From the NCBI GenBank assembly GCA_027493615.1, contig JAOSKK010000034.1, positions 124,001-188,000 on the forward strand: a DNA stretch of 64,000 nt, read 5' to 3'. The translations under genes and the position numbers were made by a program. This DNA is from Verrucomicrobiota bacterium (lineage in GTDB: Bacteria; Verrucomicrobiota; Verrucomicrobiia; Limisphaerales; J093). Below, one piece after another: positions 30,682-39,445 of the stretch (position 1 is the first letter of the stretch; each line of letters begins with the position of its first letter). The notes beneath the pieces are model-generated. The model was not told where the DNA came from, ran no database searches, and saw only the letters and a program-made list of their open reading frames with translations.

Positions 30682-31015
30682 ATGAACTCGTCCTGCCTGT
30701 CTCCGCTGCTCGGCCTGATGTGGTTGGCCGCCTCCCCCGCCTCCACCGATGACTGGCCTCAAGGGAAGGGGCCGCAACGCGACGGCGCGTGGCGCGAGAC
30801 CGGCCTCATCGAGAAGTCCGACACCCACGGTTCGCCGGTGAAGTGGCGGGTGCCGGTCAATGCCGGCTACGTCGGACCCGCCATCGCGGACGGCAAGGTG
30901 TTTCTGCTCGATCGCGAAGCCGGACAACCCGCGGCGCATCCGCCCGGCGACCGTTCCCCGCCGATGATGCCCGGCCAGAGCGAGTGCTATGCCTCGACCT
31001 CGCCACGAACCCATC
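30682..31015 (+). pseudogene. PQQ/BamB-like beta-propeller protein, N-terminal fragment
   Basis: MNSSCLSPLLGLMWLAASPA signal peptide, DDWPQGKGPQRDGAWRETGL, VKWRVPVNAGYVGPAIADGK and VFLLDREAG match the start of secreted PQQ propeller proteins (WPQWRGPxRDGxWxETG). After one break at about 30985 the expected ERVLCLDLAT appears, and there the homology stops. About 300 downstream codons are missing. The junction leads into an ADOP-like stub and an antisense VapBC pair, so the fragment was probably truncated when this region was rearranged. Confidence 0.7.
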
Positions 31016-31063
31016 ACGAACGACCTCCGATTCGCCTTACCGGATCTCCAGTCCCTCTAAACG
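31016..31063 (+). pseudogene. ADOP permease start stub b (start codon lost)
   Basis: ACG AAC GAC CTC CGA TTC GCC encodes TNDLRFAL, the family start M-N-D-L-K-F-A with ATG changed to ACG. The frame stops 16 codons in. The next codon overlaps the stop codon of the antisense PIN gene at 31037. Only eight codons match, so on its own this is weak; the recurrence at 27430, 31840 and 34699 makes it more credible. Confidence 0.45.
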
Positions 31064-31501
31064 GGCCAGTCGCGAAGCCTTCGGGTCGAAGCTCCAGAAC
31101 GTGTCGCACCTGAGGAACAAAGCCGAGGCCACATGAAGCAGATCGTAGGTGCGAAAGCCATTGTTGGCGGTGTGCCGGAGCGCCAATTCCTCGAACTGGG
31201 CTTCCAGTTCCGGCGGGCTGATCTGAACGGGGCGCAGGAATGTGGGACGAGCCAGGTCCGTATGGAACGTGGCGTGCGCCGCCGCGGCCTGCTCCAGCGT
31301 GACGCGCGCCTGGCCGCGGTCCTTGCCGGCGAATACATGAAGCTGAAGCGCGTTGATGGTCTCCAGCCGGTGGAGCCAGGTCACGGGCAGGGGTGGACTC
31401 GCGGCGGCTTGGGCGCGCGCGAGCAGCCCCCAAGCCTCCTCCGACTCGGCCAGCGGGAGATAGAGCCGGGTGAAGAAATTCGTGTCCGCGTAGGCGTTCA
31501 T
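31037..31501 (-). CDS. VapC-like PIN-domain toxin
   Basis: 154 residues. MNAYADTNFFTRLYLPLAES (first catalytic Asp in ADTN), a central helical part with TWLHRLETINALQLHVFAGK (Glu), and RTYDLLHVASALFLRCDTFW-SFDPKASRLARLEGL (third/fourth acidic residues). Full-length and apparently intact. VapC toxins are Mg-dependent RNases. It is coupled to the Phd-like antitoxin by ATGA and ends exactly in the ADOP stub b. Confidence 0.88.
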   Translation of the reverse strand: MNAYADTNFFTRLYLPLAESEEAWGLLARAQAAASPPLPVTWLHRLETINALQLHVFAGKDRGQARVTLEQAAAAHATFHTDLARPTFLRPVQISPPELEAQFEELALRHTANNGFRTYDLLHVASALFLRCDTFWSFDPKASRLARLEGLEIR

Positions 31502-31740
31502 TCCCCCGCCAGCAGTTTGTCGACCCAGCGGCTTTGGGCGGCAGGGATGGGCGCCGCAAAAACCTTGGCTGTCCGGGCACGAAAATCAGGGAGCTCGGTG
31601 ATCCGATCCGGACCTGCGTCGGGGCGGACCGTGTACGTCCGTCCGTTGCGGCGGCGGATCCGGACGACCCCTTCACGGTCGCACGCATCCAGGACCGCGG
31701 CCGGTTCGCGGTCAAGCTCCCGAACGGTGAACGTCTTCAT
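31498..31740 (-). CDS. Phd/YefM-like antitoxin
   Basis: 80 residues: MKTFTVRELDREPAAVLDAC-DREGVVRIRRRNGRTYTVRP is the Phd/YefM N-terminal DNA-binding pattern (V-R-E-L-x-x-x-x-x-x-V-L-D). The C-terminal tail (VFAAPIPAAQSRWVDKLLAG) would bind the PIN toxin. Overlaps the toxin start by 4 bp. Confidence 0.82.
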   Translation of the reverse strand: MKTFTVRELDREPAAVLDACDREGVVRIRRRNGRTYTVRPDAGPDRITELPDFRARTAKVFAAPIPAAQSRWVDKLLAGE

Positions 31741-31839
31741 GGCCGACAATTTGTCGGCGTCTGCCGCCAGCGTCAAGCGGCGAAACAACGCCCACGGCCA
31801 GCCCACGAGGGAATAGCCCACCGCAGAATCCTGCGATCG

Positions 31840-31866
31840 ATGAACGATCTCAAATTCGCCTTCCGG
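31840..31866 (+). pseudogene. ADOP permease start stub c
   Basis: ATG AAC GAT CTC AAA TTC GCC TTC CGG (MNDLKFAFR) matches the family start over nine codons, then diverges. It lies between the VapBC pair and the nucleotidyltransferase-like gene, both antisense. Confidence 0.55.
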
Positions 31867-31943
31867 ACGGCAGCCTCGGATCTCCCTCGGGCTCGACCCC
31901 GCTCCCGGGGTCTTCACTGGCTGAGAACCCCGGCGCGGCCCAG

Positions 31944-32277
31944 TCAGGCCCGGCGGCGCTGCATCTTCCCACGCTCGATTTCCGCCGCCTCGTCCGAAGA
32001 CAGGTCGAAACCCAGTTCCCGGAGGGCGGCGACCAATGCCCCGCCGTTGTCCGGGCTGCGATCGGGGAAGATGTCCCCGTCCTGCGTGGTGTCGGGATAG
32101 CCGAGGATGATGGCCCCCGATTTCCCGATGAAGAGGTAACGCACCGCGTGCCGGGCAAAGGTATCGCGAATCTCCTCGGCCTGCCGGTTTGTAAGTGCGG
32201 ACGAAGGCGTAGCGGAACCGTTGCGCCAAGGGGCGGCGTGCCGCAGCCTCAAACTCGGCCAGCCAATTCCCGCTCAT
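31944..32277 (-). CDS. nucleotidyltransferase-like protein (frame break)
   Basis: About 111 residues: MSGNWLAEFEAAARRPLAQR, then after a break at about 32190, NRQAEEIRDTFARHAVRYLF-IGKSGAIILGYPDTTQDGDI and LVAALRELGFDL. This follows the minimal nucleotidyltransferase/AbiEii pattern (hGGhAhhhhGhxRxTxDhDh), but the second Asp of the catalytic pair is DGD and the usual GG is GK. It is short and ends soon after the first strand-helix set, so it may be a fragment. Its ATG overlaps head-on the ATG of permease 2 (32276). Antisense to the operon. Confidence 0.6.
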
Positions 32278-34693
32278 GACCGACTTGCCTTTCGCCCTCC
32301 GCCAACTGTGGAAACACCCCGGCTTCGCCGCCGTCGCCGTGTTCACCCTGGCCCTGGGGCTGGGCGCCAACACCGCGATGTTCAGTTTCGCCGACGGGCT
32401 GCTGTGGCGTCCGCTCGCCCTGCCCGCGCTGGAGCGGCTGGTCACCGTGTGGCAGGCCCCGGAGACTCAGCCCCAGGCACGGGAAGCTATCTCCGCCGTG
32501 GACTACCTCGCCTGGAAGGAGGAGGCCCGCTCCTTGGCGGCGCTCGCCGCCCTGCAAGCTGCGTCGGCCAATCTCACCGGCACCGAACATCCGGAACGCG
32601 TCTCCGGTGCCCGCGTCAGCGGCGGCTACTTCGGCACCCTCGGCATCCAGCCCCGCCTGGGCCGGCTCTTCGGGTCACCCCTGGAATTCCACGAGGCAGA
32701 ACCCGTGGTGGTGATCAGCGAAAACCTCTGGCGACGCCGCTTCGCTGCGGACCCGCATCTGCCGGGGCAAACCCTCGAATTGGACGGGCGCCGCCACCTG
32801 GTGCTGGGGATCGTGTCCGCCGCCCAAGCGTATCCGGTAAGCGCCGACTTCTGGGTGCCGCTCACATTGGACCCGGCGGCCCGACACGACGCGACGCGCC
32901 GGGATCTGGAACTCGTCGGGAGGCTGAAGCCAGACGCGCTGATGGCGGGTGCGGAATCCGAGTTGCGAACGCTGGCCGCCCGGCAGCAATGGGTCGGGCC
33001 GCCGGGCGGTGTGGTTCGGACCCCTCGGCTCGTTCCGCTGCGCGACCATCTGCTCGCCAACAGCGAGGCGCCGGCGTACCTGTTCATCGTCGTGCTCGCC
33101 GCCGCGTTCCTGCTGGCCTTGGCCTGCGCGAACGTGGCCAACCTCGAAGTGGCACAGATGCATGGACGGCAGCGCGAGTTCGCCGTCCGGTCGGCGTTGG
33201 GCGGGGATTCAGGTCGGCTGACGCGCCAGGTGTTGACCGAGAGCACGGTCCTCTGTTTGGCGGGAGGGCTGGCCGCGCTGCTGGTGGCGCATGGGACCAT
33301 CCGGCTGATCCGCGCGAGCCTGCCCCCGGACCTCCTGCCGTACGTGCCGGGCTGGTCGGCGGTAGGTCTGAGCGGCCGCGCCTTCACCTACGCCGCGGGA
33401 GCGGCCCTGCTGGCGGGGTTGCTGGCCGGAATGGCCCCGGTCTTCATGCTTCCCCGGAACAGCCTGGACACCGTGCTCCGCCAAGGTGCCCGCGGCTCGA
33501 GCGCTGGGCGCCGGCACCGGCTCCGGCAGGGGTTGGTCGTGGTGGAACTGGCCCTGGCCCTCGTCATGCTGGTGGCCTCCTGCCTGTTCGTGAAGACCTT
33601 CGCCGGGCTCGTCTTCGCCCGCCAGGGATTCGAGGCTGACCGGGTTCTGACGCTGCGCGTGAGCCTGCCGTCCTCGCGCTACACCGAGCTCCACGCGGTC
33701 ACCCGGTTCTACGAGGAAGCGCTGCGAGAAATCGCCAGCCTTCCCGGCGTGGAATCCTCCTCCCTCGCCAGCACGCTCCCCTACTACGGCACCGAGGAAT
33801 CCGTCTTCGGCGCCCACCGCGCCGCCCCGGACCAACCGGAGGAACCGGGCAGGCGGTTCGCGGTCGAGGCCGTGACGCCCGAACACTTCCGCACGTTCCA
33901 GATCAGCGTCCGGCAAGGCCGGTCGTTCCTCTCGGCAGACACCGCCGCGAGCGCGCCGGTCGCCATGGTCAGCGAAGCCGTGGCCCGGCAGCTTTGGCCG
34001 GGCGACTCGCCTCTCGGACGCACGCTGTGGCTGAACCCGGCCGCGCCTGACGCCCGGCCGCTGACAGTGGTGGGCCTCGTGGCGGACGTCCGCCGTGACT
34101 GGCGACGGGACGCACCCGGCAGCGTGTACCTGCCCTTCTCCCAGGCTTCGCGCCCGACCATGTTCGTCTCCGTCCGCACCGCGGACGATCCGGTCCGCCA
34201 CACCGCCGCGATCCGGCGGCGGATCCAACAACTGGACGCCGCCCAGCCGCTGCCCCAGCCCAAGCCCATGAAGCAAGTCGTCGTCGAGTCCATGGCGGGG
34301 CTGTTCATCACGGCGGGGGTGTTGACGTTCATGGGCGGCATCGCCCTCCTGGTGGCGGCCGCCGGTGTCTACAGCGTGGTCGCCAACTCCGTCAGCCAAC
34401 GCACGCGCGAAATGGGCATCCGCCTGGCGCTGGGCGCCCGCCCCGTGGATGTTCAACGCCAGGTCCTCGGGGAAGGTTTGCGCCTGGCTGCCATCGGCGT
34501 CGGCTTCGGACTGCCCCTGGCGGTGGTGGTGAGCCTGCTGTTCCGGGCTGCGGTGGTCGGGATTCCGGTATTGACCGCCTCCTGGTATGGCCTCCTGGCC
34601 GCGCTGTTGATGGGGGTGACCCTGCTCGCCTGCCACCTGCCGGCCCGCCGCGCCTCGCGCATCGACCCCCAAATCGCGCTGCGAAGTGAGTAA
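32276..34693 (+). CDS. ADOP-family ABC permease 2
   Basis: Intact, 805 residues. MTDLPFALRQLWKHPGFAAV, ALGLGANTAMFSFADGLLWR, first MacB_PCD with GYFGTLGIQPRLGRLF, FtsX core LALACANVANLEVAQMHGRQ-REFAVRSALGG, second MacB_PCD with VVVELALALVMLVASCLFVK, and a last FtsX core GVYSVVANSVSQRTREMGIR-LALGARPVDV, ending RRASRIDPQIALRSE. It is the only undamaged permease of the operon. The start overlaps a divergent antisense gene, leaving little room for a promoter, so it is probably read through from upstream. Confidence 0.92.
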   Translation: MTDLPFALRQLWKHPGFAAVAVFTLALGLGANTAMFSFADGLLWRPLALPALERLVTVWQAPETQPQAREAISAVDYLAWKEEARSLAALAALQAASANLTGTEHPERVSGARVSGGYFGTLGIQPRLGRLFGSPLEFHEAEPVVVISENLWRRRFAADPHLPGQTLELDGRRHLVLGIVSAAQAYPVSADFWVPLTLDPAARHDATRRDLELVGRLKPDALMAGAESELRTLAARQQWVGPPGGVVRTPRLVPLRDHLLANSEAPAYLFIVVLAAAFLLALACANVANLEVAQMHGRQREFAVRSALGGDSGRLTRQVLTESTVLCLAGGLAALLVAHGTIRLIRASLPPDLLPYVPGWSAVGLSGRAFTYAAGAALLAGLLAGMAPVFMLPRNSLDTVLRQGARGSSAGRRHRLRQGLVVVELALALVMLVASCLFVKTFAGLVFARQGFEADRVLTLRVSLPSSRYTELHAVTRFYEEALREIASLPGVESSSLASTLPYYGTEESVFGAHRAAPDQPEEPGRRFAVEAVTPEHFRTFQISVRQGRSFLSADTAASAPVAMVSEAVARQLWPGDSPLGRTLWLNPAAPDARPLTVVGLVADVRRDWRRDAPGSVYLPFSQASRPTMFVSVRTADDPVRHTAAIRRRIQQLDAAQPLPQPKPMKQVVVESMAGLFITAGVLTFMGGIALLVAAAGVYSVVANSVSQRTREMGIRLALGARPVDVQRQVLGEGLRLAAIGVGFGLPLAVVVSLLFRAAVVGIPVLTASWYGLLAALLMGVTLLACHLPARRASRIDPQIALRSE

Positions 34694-34698
34694 GCGCT

Positions 34699-34722
34699 AT
34701 GAAAGACCGGCGGTTCGCCCTA
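34699..34722 (+). pseudogene. ADOP permease start stub d
   Basis: ATG AAA GAC CGG CGG TTC GCC CTA (MKDRRFAL) begins five bases after the permease 2 stop and resembles the family start M-x-D-L-K-F-A-L. The match is only eight codons. The antisense MazF-like fragment ends 23 bp further on. Confidence 0.4.
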
Positions 34723-34745
34723 CCCAAGCGTCCCGGAGCCCGCGT

Positions 34746-34883
34746 CTATGGCGCGAGAGCACAGGGCCTGACGAGCGCGTGTTTGACCGCGATGAGATCG
34801 TCAGCCAGCAGCACCACCACCGGCCGCGTCTTGGCCGCCAGGCCCAAGTCGGCCAGCCACACTTCACCGTGGCGCGGGCGCAT
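34746..34883 (-). pseudogene. MazF/PemK-like toxin, truncated
   Basis: 45 residues. MRPRHGEVWLADLGLAAKTR-PVVVLLADD matches the N-terminal strand pattern of PemK/MazF toxins (RGEVWLVDLG...KTRPVVVL). The family normally has about 105-120 residues; here the frame ends at VRPCALAP. The RNase core is therefore missing. The start lies within the end of the antitoxin gene (20-bp overlap). Confidence 0.7.
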
Positions 34884-35055
34884 GACCGTCAAGGATGTCG
34901 AGGACTTCCTGCTCCACCTCACGACCCGGCAGGACGTCGGACCATTCCTCCTCCCGACGCCGGTGCTCGAGGAAACACAGGTAATGCCAGAGCTCGCTCA
35001 CGACCTCCTCGGGTTGCCTTCGAATGGCGTCAATCAACCGTTCCTGCGTAACCAT
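34864..35055 (-). CDS. DUF2281-like antitoxin
   Basis: 63 residues: MVTQERLIDAIRRQPEEVVS-ELWHYLCFLEHRRREEEWSD, then EVLDILDGHAP. The pattern of I-x-x-L-P-x-x-x-x-x-E-V-x-D-F-L-x-F-L is that of small helical antitoxins related to DUF2281. Positioned before and overlapping the MazF-like fragment, as expected for a pair. I took ATG 35055; upstream in-frame ATGs at 35076 and 35091 add residues that do not fit. Confidence 0.65.
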   Translation of the reverse strand: MVTQERLIDAIRRQPEEVVSELWHYLCFLEHRRREEEWSDVLPGREVEQEVLDILDGHAPAPR

Positions 35056-35145
35056 GTCCGGGAGGGTAACTGACATCGCCCTCGCCAGCAAGAACCCGCT
35101 CTCGGGGAACCTCCCTGAGGTCAGGGCCGGTGATGATTCAAACCT

Positions 35146-35661
35146 ATGAATGATCTAAAGTGTGCGTTCCGCCAACTGACCTGCAACCCGGGATTCGTGT
35201 TGCTGGCCGTGGTGATCCTCAGCCTCGGCATCGCCGGCAACACCCTCGTCTTCAGCCTCGTCAACGGCGTTTACCTCCGACCGCTGCCGGTCGCCCACCC
35301 GACGCGACTGGTGGACCTCAACGAGACCGCGCCGCGCTGGCAGCTCCGCTACACCGGCATTGCCTATCCGGACTTCTACGCGTGGCGCAGTGAGAACCGG
35401 ACGTTCGACGGCATGGCCGCGTATACGCACCACGACTTCAACCTGTCGGGCCCGGGTCTGGCCGAGCGGGTCGCCACCCTGCGCGCCAGCTACAACCTGA
35501 CAGAAGTGTTGGGCTTGGTGCCCGTCCTGGGCCGCGGCTTGCGGCTGCTGGTGATCGGCGAGGCGGCCCTGGCGGTGGTGCTGCTCATGACGGCCGACCT
35601 GAGTTCCCTGCTCGCCCGCTGGTTGCCAGACCTTCCCACCGACCTCGGCCTCGTTCTGTAG
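35146..35661 (+). pseudogene. ADOP-family permease 3, internally deleted
   Basis: 171 residues. MNDLKCAFRQLTCNPGFVLL and SLGIAGNTLVFSLVNGVYLR give the normal N-terminus; the first periplasmic domain runs to LTEVLGLVPVLGRG. Then LRLLVIGEAALAVVLLMTAD, which normally starts the second half of the protein, follows immediately, and the frame ends soon after with LPDLPTDLGLVL. About 200 codons with the first FtsX core, and the last 350 codons, are missing. Confidence 0.8.
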
Positions 35662-35859
35662 TCTGCAATCCTCCCAGCCAGTCCCCTCATGTGATGGAGG
35701 TTCGGTGGACCGCCTCGAGCGCTTCGACCGTGCCTTTCCCGGCCACTCCATCCCACGGCATGCCCCAAGAGCATCCCTGCGACCCCAGCACGCATTTGGC
35801 CGACCAAACGACCGACGGAGCGAATCGCGCCAGCCCGGGGCTTCGTGCACACCAAACGG

Positions 35860-37710
35860 TCAACGCGAAAGTGCCTTTGCCAACGCAGCGTACAGACCCG
35901 CAGCAAAGGTGGGCGAAGCAGCCCCACTATGGTCCGCCTTGAATTCGTCCAACGCCCGGGCGGTTTGGCGGTCGAGCACCCCTGCCTGCGGGAACAGGGA
36001 TTGACGGGCGAGTTCCTCCAACGCCTTCTGCACGAGCGCAATCTCGGTGCCGGTATCCAGTGCGTTTCCCGCGCCGAGGGTGTGGCGCTGCCGAAAGCGC
36101 TCGAGCGCCGCGCGAGTCAGCGGACCGGCGATGCCGTCAACGGTCAATTTCTCGCCCTGCGTGGCGTTGAGTACCTGTTGGACAAACCGTGCCAATTCGG
36201 CAGACCCGCTGGATGATACGGAAGCGGGGGGGTGCTTTCAGAAGACTGCTGTGCTGGATTGGACGCAACGGTTCCGCTTCCCTTGGTTGGCGGGTTGTAC
36301 TCCCAGTGCCAAGGCTCACGGGGATAAGGATAGAAGCCGAACCGGGCGGCGTTTCTCGATAGCCACTGATAGGCCGGCAGACCACGCAGGGCCTCAGCAT
36401 TCGCACTCGCGTTGCGGCCGCCCAGATGGAGGTCAATGGCACGCCCGGATTGATGGGCACTATGTCCAGGCCGGGCGACCCACCTTCCTGCTTCCTGCTC
36501 CGAGCCATGCTTCTTCACTGCGTCGGCAAAGAGTCTGGCCTGGTGCTCACGGCTGCGATAACCCGAGGTTGGAAGGAGCATCGGAGACGAAATGCCCTCT
36601 CTGCGCGCCGCCGCAACCATTGCGCGCCACGCCGCAGCCGCCAAGTGATGAAGCTCAACCGGATCACCCCCAGGCCCCGCCACGGTTTCTAGGCTCGATG
36701 CGGGTGGATCACGCTTGTCCTGAATCCGGCCGCCACCCGGATTCTCGACGGCCACGAGATTGAACTCGGCCTCGGCTTCCGTCTCCAACAGGTTCCCCTC
36801 TCCCCCGGTCGAACCCTCGTCTTCGAATTCTCCTGCCTCAAGCTCTTCCGGCGCCGCCTCCGGTTTGTCTTCCGCCGCGCGGGCCGCCGCCTGCATCGGC
36901 GGATTGTATTCCCAATGCCAGGGCTCCCGGTCGTCGGCGTAGAATCCGAACCGGGCCGCGTTATCGCGCATCCATTGCCAGGCTGGGAGACTGCAGAGTT
37001 TCGCGACATTGGCTCTGGTGTTCGCTCCGCCGAGGTAAAGGTCCATGGCCCGGCCAGTATGATGGGCGCTGCCACCCGGAGGGGCGACCCATCTTCTCGC
37101 CTCGCGTTCCGACCCATACCGCTGAATGGCCGCACGAAACAGTTCAGCCTGCCGCAGGGTGGTGCGATGACCTGAGATAGGCAGCAGCAAAGGTTCGGAC
37201 AGGCCGTCAGCACGCGCGGCCGCCACCATGGCCCGCCAGGCCGCGGCCGCGACCCGATGCAACTGCACCAGCCTCTCGTTGACGCCAGCAATGGTCTCCA
37301 GCTCGTCAGAACACACCTCCCGCTGGTCTTCAGTTCTTCCGCCGCCGCGATTCTCAATCGCAACGGGGGTAACAGGTGTTGCGGCTTCGGATTCAAGCAA
37401 AACCTCAGCCTCGCTCAATCCCTCGTCCTCGAACTCCTCCTCACACGTTGGGAGTGGGCTCTCCGCACCCCAGTGCTCTTGCACCCTCGTATTGTCATCA
37501 ATTCCCGGGCAATGCATTCCAGGACGTTGCCCGGCGACGGGCCAACTCGCTGGGCCGCCACGTTCCGAAGGCGTCTTGGAACGGGGTGAAGATGTCCTGA
37601 GAACCCGGCTGGCGACCGCCGTCTTCCTCAGCCTCGTAAAGAAGTTGATCCTCAGCAAGAAACGGGCTTTCGGCCCCGCTGGCGTCTGACTTCGGCTCTT
37701 CAACGCGCAT
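35860..37710 (-). CDS. double M15 (VanY-type) peptidase with C-terminal peptidoglycan-binding domain
   Basis: About 616 residues. Starts MRVEEPKSDASGAESPFLAE; the acidic N-terminus contains the SPFL motif. Two M15B peptidase domains follow: SGHRTTLRQAELF...SAHHTGRAMDLYLGG...PWHWEYNPP and SGYRSREHQARLF...SAHQSGRAIDLHLGG...PWHWEYNPP. Each keeps the SxHxxGxAxD and HWE zinc ligands of D-Ala-D-Ala carboxypeptidases. The C-terminus (VQQVLNATQGEKLTVDGIAG-PLTRAALERFRQRH) is a peptidoglycan-binding fold. No signal peptide, so export would need a special route. Breaks at about 37505 and 36186. Last gene of the minus-strand operon. Confidence 0.82.
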
Positions 37711-37766
37711 TCGCCATTCCTCGCGAATCCTCTTGATGCGAACCCTACCGGCCGAAAACTGTTGAG

Positions 37767-38783
37767 CTATGCCGCGACTTTGCCGGCCTTGATGTCTCGT
37801 CCCGTAATGATTGACCAGTGCGTGATAATTGTACGCATGTCGCTGACGTTTGTTCCAGCGGCCGATGAAGCATAGAGATCTGTGGCTACGAGCGGGCTCG
37901 CTGGCGTGTTTCGCGATTCGATAAAGATAAGAATGCGTGACATCGCCTCTGCGATGCCGAAGTAGCTCCTGGAAAGCCCATGAGCGGGGAAGCCGACGCG
38001 CTCGGCAACCTTAAAGAGCCGCTGCTCTGGACTGGTGGCGTTGGCCCTCAAATCGTTGATTATTGGCACATCGTACGACACTGTGAGGTGTAACCACGAC
38101 ATCATCACCACGGAGAAGAACTCTTCACGCCTCAGGTTTCCATTCAACCGCCGAGCGTTGAGCATGTCCTGTAATTGGCGGGCCAACTCCTCAATCCTGT
38201 CATTGTCGGTTGGATTCTGGCCACTGGTGTTGTTTGTGTTCGTCAGCCCGATCCACACTTCCCGCAGCAATTCTTCAAAGGTAGTCGCGAACTTGTTGTT
38301 GGCGGCATCGGCACGCGCATAGGGATACGCGTGGCCACCGTTTCGTCCGTGATTCAACTCCATGCCGAACATGCGCTGATAGGCGTTGCGACGGATCGCG
38401 CGCATGTCGGGGCGAATCAGGCTGGCACTCGCCCCGATGCTGAAAGGCGGAGGATCGTTAAAGAACAGCTCCTCCGTGTTGCGCAGCCACGCCTGAGCAG
38501 CGGAAGTGACTGGGATACCAAGCTTTTCGCCATGTACGAACTCATTTACGACGCGCTGAAAGATCTCGTAGATGGCCGTGTTCTCAATCATATACGCGTA
38601 AATCAGGTGTACGCGCTCAGCCTGATGGCGAGCTGGAGCCTTCACTTTGGTCAGCAACGAAACACCTGGTTCAGCAGCGTAGGCGGAGCGGAAATATGCT
38701 TCCAGCGTCGCGGAGATGTCCCTGGGGTGTCGCAGGAATAGCCCCTCAGCGGTCGCTTGGGTGGTGTACAGGCAGTGGAACAT
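37767..38783 (-). CDS. hypothetical protein of the SPFL operon, 338 residues
   Basis: Intact frame, MFHCLYTTQATAEGLFLRHP to GRDIKAGKVAA. Mostly helical, soluble, no signal peptide or membrane segment: QAERVHLIYAYMIENTAIYE-IFQRVVNEFVHGEKLGIP, NAYQRMFGMELNHG, FEELLREVWIGLTNTNNTSG, EELARQLQDMLNARR. I do not recognise the family. It lies 49 bp after the basic protein gene and 57 bp before the M15 peptidase gene, so it should be co-transcribed. Codon use is less GC-extreme than its neighbours. Confidence 0.7.
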   Translation of the reverse strand: MFHCLYTTQATAEGLFLRHPRDISATLEAYFRSAYAAEPGVSLLTKVKAPARHQAERVHLIYAYMIENTAIYEIFQRVVNEFVHGEKLGIPVTSAAQAWLRNTEELFFNDPPPFSIGASASLIRPDMRAIRRNAYQRMFGMELNHGRNGGHAYPYARADAANNKFATTFEELLREVWIGLTNTNNTSGQNPTDNDRIEELARQLQDMLNARRLNGNLRREEFFSVVMMSWLHLTVSYDVPIINDLRANATSPEQRLFKVAERVGFPAHGLSRSYFGIAEAMSRILIFIESRNTPASPLVATDLYASSAAGTNVSDMRTIITHWSIITGRDIKAGKVAA

Positions 38784-38831
38784 ATAGCAATGTGTAAGGG
38801 GTCTAGCGCGCGATTCATGAGCCCATCTGCC

Positions 38832-39401
38832 CTATTCAAAGTCGTCTTCCGCCGAGTCCTTGAGCTCTTTGGCAGTGGCTAGGAGGGCCTTCACGGCGGT
38901 AATCACAGATTGAGATGACGCATCGCTCTCCAAGAGCTGTGTGAGTGTTTTTGCCTCATTTACTACCGCCCCTATCTGGTTCTTTGCAGCGTCAACAGCC
39001 TGCGAGTCGAAGTCAGACCACTCTCGCAGGGCATTGAGATCCTTAGCGCTCTTGTCAAGCGTGTCGCGCATCTGTCCTATTCTCTTGCTATACTCCTTCG
39101 CTTTGTTTTCCTGCTCTTTGGCATTCGGCCCTCTGGTGCTTCGACCCTGTGCGGCTTGGGCGGTTCCGTCTTCGGCAGAAGGGGCAGCAACCGGACTTGC
39201 TGGTCTGTCTTCGCTCATATCACGAGCCTCTTTGGGTTTCTTTGGCTTTCTTGTGTTGTGTGTCTTCCTTCTCTTTTCCGCCGCACGGCCGCTTCTATAG
39301 GGTCGTCTCCTGAATGTCTTGGTCCGAGACCCCTTGGCGCGCCTACGGCGCCCTGTGGCCGGTTTCGATTGGCCCTTGCGGGTCTTCGCTTTCTGGCCCA
39401 T
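38832..39401 (-). CDS. hypothetical protein with very basic N-terminus and helical C-terminus
   Basis: 189 residues. The first 60 are Lys/Arg-rich and disordered (GQKAKTRKGQSKPATGRRRR, RPYRSGRAAEKRRKTHNTRK), like a nucleic-acid- or polyanion-binding tail. An internal Met at MSEDRPASPVAAP could be the true start, giving an acidic 130-residue protein. The rest is heptad-like: KRIGQMRDTLDKSAKDLNAL, QIGAVVNEAKTLTQLLESDA, ITAVKALLATAKELKDSAED. AT-richer than most of the window. Function unknown; in the operon. Confidence 0.6.
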   Translation of the reverse strand: MGQKAKTRKGQSKPATGRRRRAKGSRTKTFRRRPYRSGRAAEKRRKTHNTRKPKKPKEARDMSEDRPASPVAAPSAEDGTAQAAQGRSTRGPNAKEQENKAKEYSKRIGQMRDTLDKSAKDLNALREWSDFDSQAVDAAKNQIGAVVNEAKTLTQLLESDASSQSVITAVKALLATAKELKDSAEDDFE

Positions 39402-39445
39402 TGGGTTATGCGGGAGCTCCCAACTTCATCAGCCAGCACTGGGAA

